Shown: piece by piece, positions 22,952 through 24,499 of the stretch
How the letters are laid out: every line of letters starts with the position of its first letter
Position numbering within the stretch: the first letter of the stretch is position 1
Assembly: GCA_015231995.1 (NCBI GenBank)
Contig: JADGAO010000016.1
Coordinates: forward strand, 1-24,499
DNA length: 24,499 nt
Source: Nitrospinota bacterium
GTDB lineage: Bacteria > Nitrospinota_A > UBA7883 > JACRLM01
Direction: 5' to 3'
Translations under genes and position numbers: made by a program
The notes under the pieces: model-generated
Database searches by the model: none
The model's input: only the letters and a program-made list of their open reading frames with translations
What the model was told of the DNA's origin: nothing

Positions 22952-24205
22952 ATGAAAAAAATTGACGTAACTCCCTACATACGGGTTTTCACCAGCAGGA
23001 AAATCGCGTCGGTCGCGTTTTTCGGTTTCTCTTCGGGTCTGCCGCTTGCCTTGACCGGCGGGTCTTTGCAGGCGTGGATGACGGTCTCCGGCGTGGACTT
23101 GCGCGTAATCGGGGTCTTCGCGCTGGTGGGCCTGCCCTACACGCTCAAATTCCTGTGGGCTCCCTTAATGGACAGGTTCGTTCCTCCATGGCTGGGACGG
23201 CGCAGGGGATGGATCGTTTGCGCCCAACTTGCTTTGTCGGCGATCCTTGCGCTGATGGGGATGACCGATCCTGCGTCGGCCCCGGCGTGGCTTGCGGTTT
23301 TGGCTCTGTCCGCCGCGTTCGCCTCCGCGTCGCAGGACATCGTGATAGACGCCTACCGCACCGACATCCTGGGGGAAAAGGAGCGCGGCGCGGGCGTGGC
23401 CGTGTTCGTTACCGGGTACAGGATCGCCATGATAGTCTCCGGGGCGATGGCGTTGATACTGGCCGACCAGATCGGATGGGAGCGGGTTTACCTGCTGATG
23501 GCCGGGTTGATGGCGATCTCGGCCCTGGTCACGTTTGTGTCGCAGGAGCCGGACGGAGGTGTGATCACTGCGCCCGGTTCATTGCGGGAAGCCATCGAAG
23601 GGCCGTTGAAAGACTATTTCACCCGCAACCACGCCATCGCCATTCTTTTACTCATCATCCTCTACAAACTCGGCGACGCATACGCGGGGAGCCTTTCCAC
23701 CGCGTTTCTCATCCGGGGCGTCGGGTTTTCGCAAACGGAAGTCGGCGCCATCAACAAAGGGTTCGGCCTCGCCGCCACAATCGGCGGAGCATTGGCCGGG
23801 GGAGCGTTGATGGCGAAGGTTTCGCTGTACCGGTCGCTGATGGGTTTTGGCGTCCTGCAGGCCGTCTCCAACCTTTCGTTCACGGCGTTGGCGGTTTGGG
23901 GGAAAAGTTATCCGCTGTTGTTTATGTCTGTGGGGTTTGAGAACATAAGCGGGGGGATGGGATCGGCGGCGTTCGTGTCGCTGTTGATGGCTCTTTGCGA
24001 CAGGCGTTTTTCCGCGACGCAATACGCCATCCTCTCGTCATTGTCCGCTTTGGGCAGGACGTTTGTCGCGCCCACGTCCGGCTTTCTGGTGGAAGCCGTC
24101 GGCTGGCCCGCGTTTTTCGTCATCACTGCGGTGACAGCCCTGCCGGGCCTTTTCCTGCTACGCTGGCTACGTCCGGCGGTGGACGGGTTGAAACCGCGTA
24201 ACTGA
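22952..24205 (+). CDS. ampG: AmpG-like muropeptide MFS permease
   Basis: AmpG imports anhydro-muropeptides released by wall turnover across the inner membrane for recycling. The 417-residue product has about 12 membrane segments and the family pattern: FFGFSSGLPLALTGGSLQAWM, then LVGLPYTLKFLWAPLMDRF, a LGRRRGW loop, ASASQDIVIDAYRTDIL, and KLGDAYAGSLSTAFL in the second half. The ATG at 22952 lacks a strong ribosome binding site. It is divergent from the PKD lipoprotein and is followed after 13 bp by an RmlD-like gene, probably in one operon. Transport of another solute by a close relative cannot be excluded. Confidence 0.92.
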   Translation: MKKIDVTPYIRVFTSRKIASVAFFGFSSGLPLALTGGSLQAWMTVSGVDLRVIGVFALVGLPYTLKFLWAPLMDRFVPPWLGRRRGWIVCAQLALSAILALMGMTDPASAPAWLAVLALSAAFASASQDIVIDAYRTDILGEKERGAGVAVFVTGYRIAMIVSGAMALILADQIGWERVYLLMAGLMAISALVTFVSQEPDGGVITAPGSLREAIEGPLKDYFTRNHAIAILLLIILYKLGDAYAGSLSTAFLIRGVGFSQTEVGAINKGFGLAATIGGALAGGALMAKVSLYRSLMGFGVLQAVSNLSFTALAVWGKSYPLLFMSVGFENISGGMGSAAFVSLLMALCDRRFSATQYAILSSLSALGRTFVAPTSGFLVEAVGWPAFFVITAVTALPGLFLLRWLRPAVDGLKPRN

Positions 24206-24218
24206 AAATTGGAGTGTT

Positions 24219-24499
24219 ATGAAGCGTAAGGTTGTCGTTATAGGAGCGGGCGGGAATATCGGCCTCTGGGTCGCGTTGGGTCTGGCTAAAACATATGAAG
24301 TCGTTCCTGTGGTTCATGATTACATCCCTCCTCAACTTTCCGGCTCCGCGATTAAGCTTGATATAACGAAGGCTGGCGACGTCGAAAAACTGATCGCCGC
24401 CACCCGGCCCCGCGCTGTTATCAACCTTGCGGCGATGGCGGACCCTGAAACGTGCGAGAAAAACCCGGCGCTGTCGCGCAGAACCAACATCGAAGGCGC
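24219..24499 (+). CDS. RmlD-like NAD(P)-dependent sugar-nucleotide reductase/epimerase (3' partial)
   Basis: The gene runs off the right edge after 93 codons. It has GGAG four bases before the ATG, a Rossmann motif GAGGNIG (residues 9-15), then LDIT and RPRAVINLAAMADPETCE followed by NP and a TNIEG end. That is the extended short-chain dehydrogenase pattern seen in dTDP-4-dehydrorhamnose reductases. A role in making a deoxysugar for surface polysaccharide is likely. The catalytic YxxxK lies outside the window, so the exact reaction cannot be fixed. Confidence 0.8.
   Translation, partial: MKRKVVVIGAGGNIGLWVALGLAKTYEVVPVVHDYIPPQLSGSAIKLDITKAGDVEKLIAATRPRAVINLAAMADPETCEKNPALSRRTNIEG

Overview
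The window comes from a Gram-negative bacterium with fairly GC-rich DNA. It encodes an outer-membrane-type beta-barrel protein ending in Phe, several lipoproteins with lipoboxes, a muropeptide permease and MreBCD. The arrangements rplM-rpsI-argC-argJ and gap-pgk-tpiA-secG, the TrpB2-type synthase, the many GTG/TTG starts and the large PAS/GAF kinase would fit Desulfobacterota, Nitrospirota, Nitrospinota or a related lineage. I cannot place it more precisely from this sequence.

Layout. (1) 1-3161 (+): the rest of a sensor histidine kinase whose start lies before the window. (2) 3231-4205 (-): a mono-heme cytochrome fused to a putative porin. (3) 4342-7507 (-): rplM-rpsI-argC-argJ, with a strong sigma70-type promoter at 7554-7582. 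(4) 7785-9661 (+): a hemerythrin lacking one canonical iron ligand, then a stand-alone TrpB2. (5) 9673-9830: a cluster of GC-rich palindromes. (6) 9866-11395 (+): a DUF2851 protein with a four-cysteine tail. (7) 11432-16455 (+): the glycolytic run gap-pgk-tpiA, then secG and a collagen-like lipoprotein closed by an intrinsic terminator. (8) 16416-18098 (+): a peptide-type solute-binding lipoprotein whose likely start codon lies inside that terminator. (9) 18108-20599 (-): mreB-mreC-mreD. (10) 20997-21429 (-): hicB with a frameshifted hicA. (11) 21497-22813 (-): a lipoprotein with PKD/Ig-like domains. (12) 22952-24499 (+): an AmpG-like permease and the start of an RmlD-like reductase.

The most unusual part is the pgk-tpiA junction. 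A compact toxin-antitoxin pair (BrnT-like toxin and CopG-type antitoxin) lies between two direct copies of the last 74 bp of pgk, which differ at one synonymous position. Eleven bases after the second copy comes a 181-bp, almost perfectly symmetrical MITE-like inverted repeat. A conserved glycolytic operon therefore appears to have taken two insertions at one spot without losing pgk. This resembles attL/attR-type integration into a gene end, reduced to nothing but a TA pair.

Functionally the window is mostly housekeeping: translation, arginine synthesis, lower glycolysis, secretion, cell shape and peptidoglycan recycling. Accessory material is confined to the junctions between these blocks.
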